A DNA stretch of 64,000 nucleotides from contig OZ036008.1 in the NCBI GenBank assembly GCA_964035015.1, positions 5,161,004 to 5,225,003 of the forward strand. The letters run 5' to 3'. The DNA is from Corallium rubrum (taxonomy: Eukaryota; Cnidaria; Anthozoa; Scleralcyonacea; Coralliidae). How positions within the stretch are numbered: position 1 is the first letter of the stretch; each line of letters begins with the position of its first letter. Below, piece after piece: positions 51,755 to 64,000 of this stretch. The notes beneath the pieces were generated by a model. The model ran no database searches. It was not told the origin of the DNA and saw only the letters and a list, made by a program, of their open reading frames with translations. Both the position numbers and the translations under genes were made by a program.

Positions 51755-52900
51755 AGCCACCCGCTATCCCAAACTATCATGCTTGATGAAAACCAGTGAC
51801 AGGTCAATAGCTTGAAATGCCATCTGTCCCGACGAAAGATCCAAAGTCAGTAAAGACCGAAAGTTTACACACAAGTTACTGAATTACAAGTTCCGCAAAT
51901 ATTTCGATATTGAAGGCATTTTAAATGTCCAAAAACGGATTCCGGTTGGAGGGAGTACGTTCCATTATTTTGGTGTATTTTACGGCATCAGATGCTAAAT
52001 TTAGTTTATGACGTAATTAATCCTTGGAATTCTCCTTGCATTCATTTTCTGCGAAAATTACACAATCAAACAATTTAACCCGATCCACATGATTAAGTTT
52101 CAGAGGATTAAGTTCCTTAGTTTCGTTTAGTTTCGATTTGATTCGTTTAGATGTTTCTAAAATCAACACGTTGACGCTTCACGATACATTTATAGCTTTA
52201 TGACTGTCCAGAAATGAAATGGTGATTATCAACTTTAAAACAATTTTCAGGTCCGCTGAAGGAGGTGAATTAGGGAAGATGCCATGTGGTTAGATCATGG
52301 ATTAAATTTCACACTACAGTTCCAATAATTAGATGCAACCTGAATTGTAAATCCCCGACCCCCCTTTGTGCCTTTTACAGGTAGTATCTAAGCATCTTAT
52401 TGTTAGCTCTGTTCTTGTACAATGCGGTTGTGACGAAAACGCTTCAGGAAAAAAATGACTGTCGAAACGTTTCGATTGACAAATCGCAAAATGATGTCTC
52501 AACTTATATTTAGATTTAGCGGTTTTTACTCGCGAAATTTCGCTTCTATCAGGCGAGGCTTTTGGTGCTATCTTTTCGATTTGGGAAGGATGTCGATTTA
52601 GCTGATAATACCACTGTTAAGTTTGAACCAGTTCTATCCAAATGTTGGCGTTAACAAAGTCACAAAACAGTGTTTGAGTTGCGGTAGCGTAAATCGAAAC
52701 GCTGAAACGTGATCGGAACGGCAATTATTTTGAGACAGCGTGTTATTTAATATTCATAGTTGGAATGTCAACAGCCCGTTAAAATGGGCGGGGTAACGGA
52801 AACAATAGCTAATGACAAGCGACATGTCCAATCGTAAACATTCGTAAACTGGTGGAATATTTTGAGCCAATCAGATACGAGAGTTGGGGTTAATTTGACG
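51753..52900. other. Upstream region of the Musashi gene
   Basis: Non-coding with no repeat ends that I can identify. It probably includes the promoter and 5' UTR of the gene starting at 53,022, but no core-promoter motif can be defended from sequence alone. Confidence 0.4.
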
Positions 52901-53021
52901 GCGGTAAAGGGGTTGGAGAGGACATGGCGTAAAAAAACCTTATACTTAAAAAGGGTCTAATACACGTGTCATTTAGGGGAGATTTCGTTGGTCCGTAGTT
53001 GGTAGTTTCATGTAGAGTAGA

Positions 53022-63931
<10,910 letters not shown>

Positions 63932-64000
63932 GTGAGTAAAAAAAATGCTTGTGACTGCTTTACTAGCTTTGATTGGCTAATCTCATTTTGATGTTTTTAG

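Overview
The window looks like nuclear DNA of an animal, most likely a cnidarian (anthozoan-like). It holds one multi-exon host gene with GT-AG introns, three probably intronless host genes, tRNA-derived SINEs, several LINE clades, a Helentron-type rolling-circle element, many short inverted-repeat transposons and very long microsatellites. There are no bacterial features. The taxon is inferred from gene and repeat style and has not been checked against any database.

Host genes: two paralogous single-exon rhodopsin-like GPCR genes on the minus strand (10.25-11.16 kb and 15.06-16.00 kb); a secreted, probably GPI-anchored alpha/beta-hydrolase esterase on the minus strand (21.26-22.78 kb); and the 5' part of a Musashi-family RNA-binding protein gene on the plus strand (exons 1-9, 53.02-63.93 kb, running off the right edge). 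They have no evident shared pathway.

Mobile DNA, left to right: 0-0.65 kb, an inverted-repeat element enclosing a THAP-like start; 1.2 kb, a 19-bp minisatellite; 2.2-5.8 kb, a decayed minus-strand non-LTR retrotransposon with an RT and a CCHC/restriction-like C-terminus, split by a (TTAC)n/(TTGC)n array; 7.0 kb, paired SINE-like tRNA units; 7.6-9.35 kb, a foldback element holding an RTE-like LINE tail; 9.4 and 12.2 kb, hAT-type MITEs with 8-bp target duplications; 13.6 kb, a SINE; 14.2 and 20.9 kb, Harbinger-type elements with TTA/TAA duplications; 16.9-19.2 kb, minisatellites and hairpins; 23.6-24.4 kb, an orientation-switching 30-bp minisatellite; 24.8-27.9 kb, stacked Harbinger-like, Mutator-like (9-bp duplication) and foldback elements; 28.4-29.8 kb, paired SINEs and a CACTG-type array; 34.5-35.5 kb, a Mutator-like element with a coding remnant.

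The most notable object is a large Helentron at about 36.7-44.85 kb. Its ORF1 predicts a signal peptide, a sequon-rich repeat ectodomain, one membrane helix, a basic tail, a 2A-type NPGP recoding motif and a Cys-Asp-His protease domain. ORF2 follows in the same frame after a single TAA and carries zinc-finger, HUH-Rep and Pif1-like helicase domains. After one frameshift the helicase C-terminus continues into an AP-type endonuclease. Six units of a ~165-bp minisatellite and a 1.8-kb Mutator-like element follow.

Musashi intron 7 (4.6 kb) contains a purine-rich array split by a minus-strand LINE, a second LINE 3' end, and a perfect (GATA)n tract of about 1.26 kb between them.
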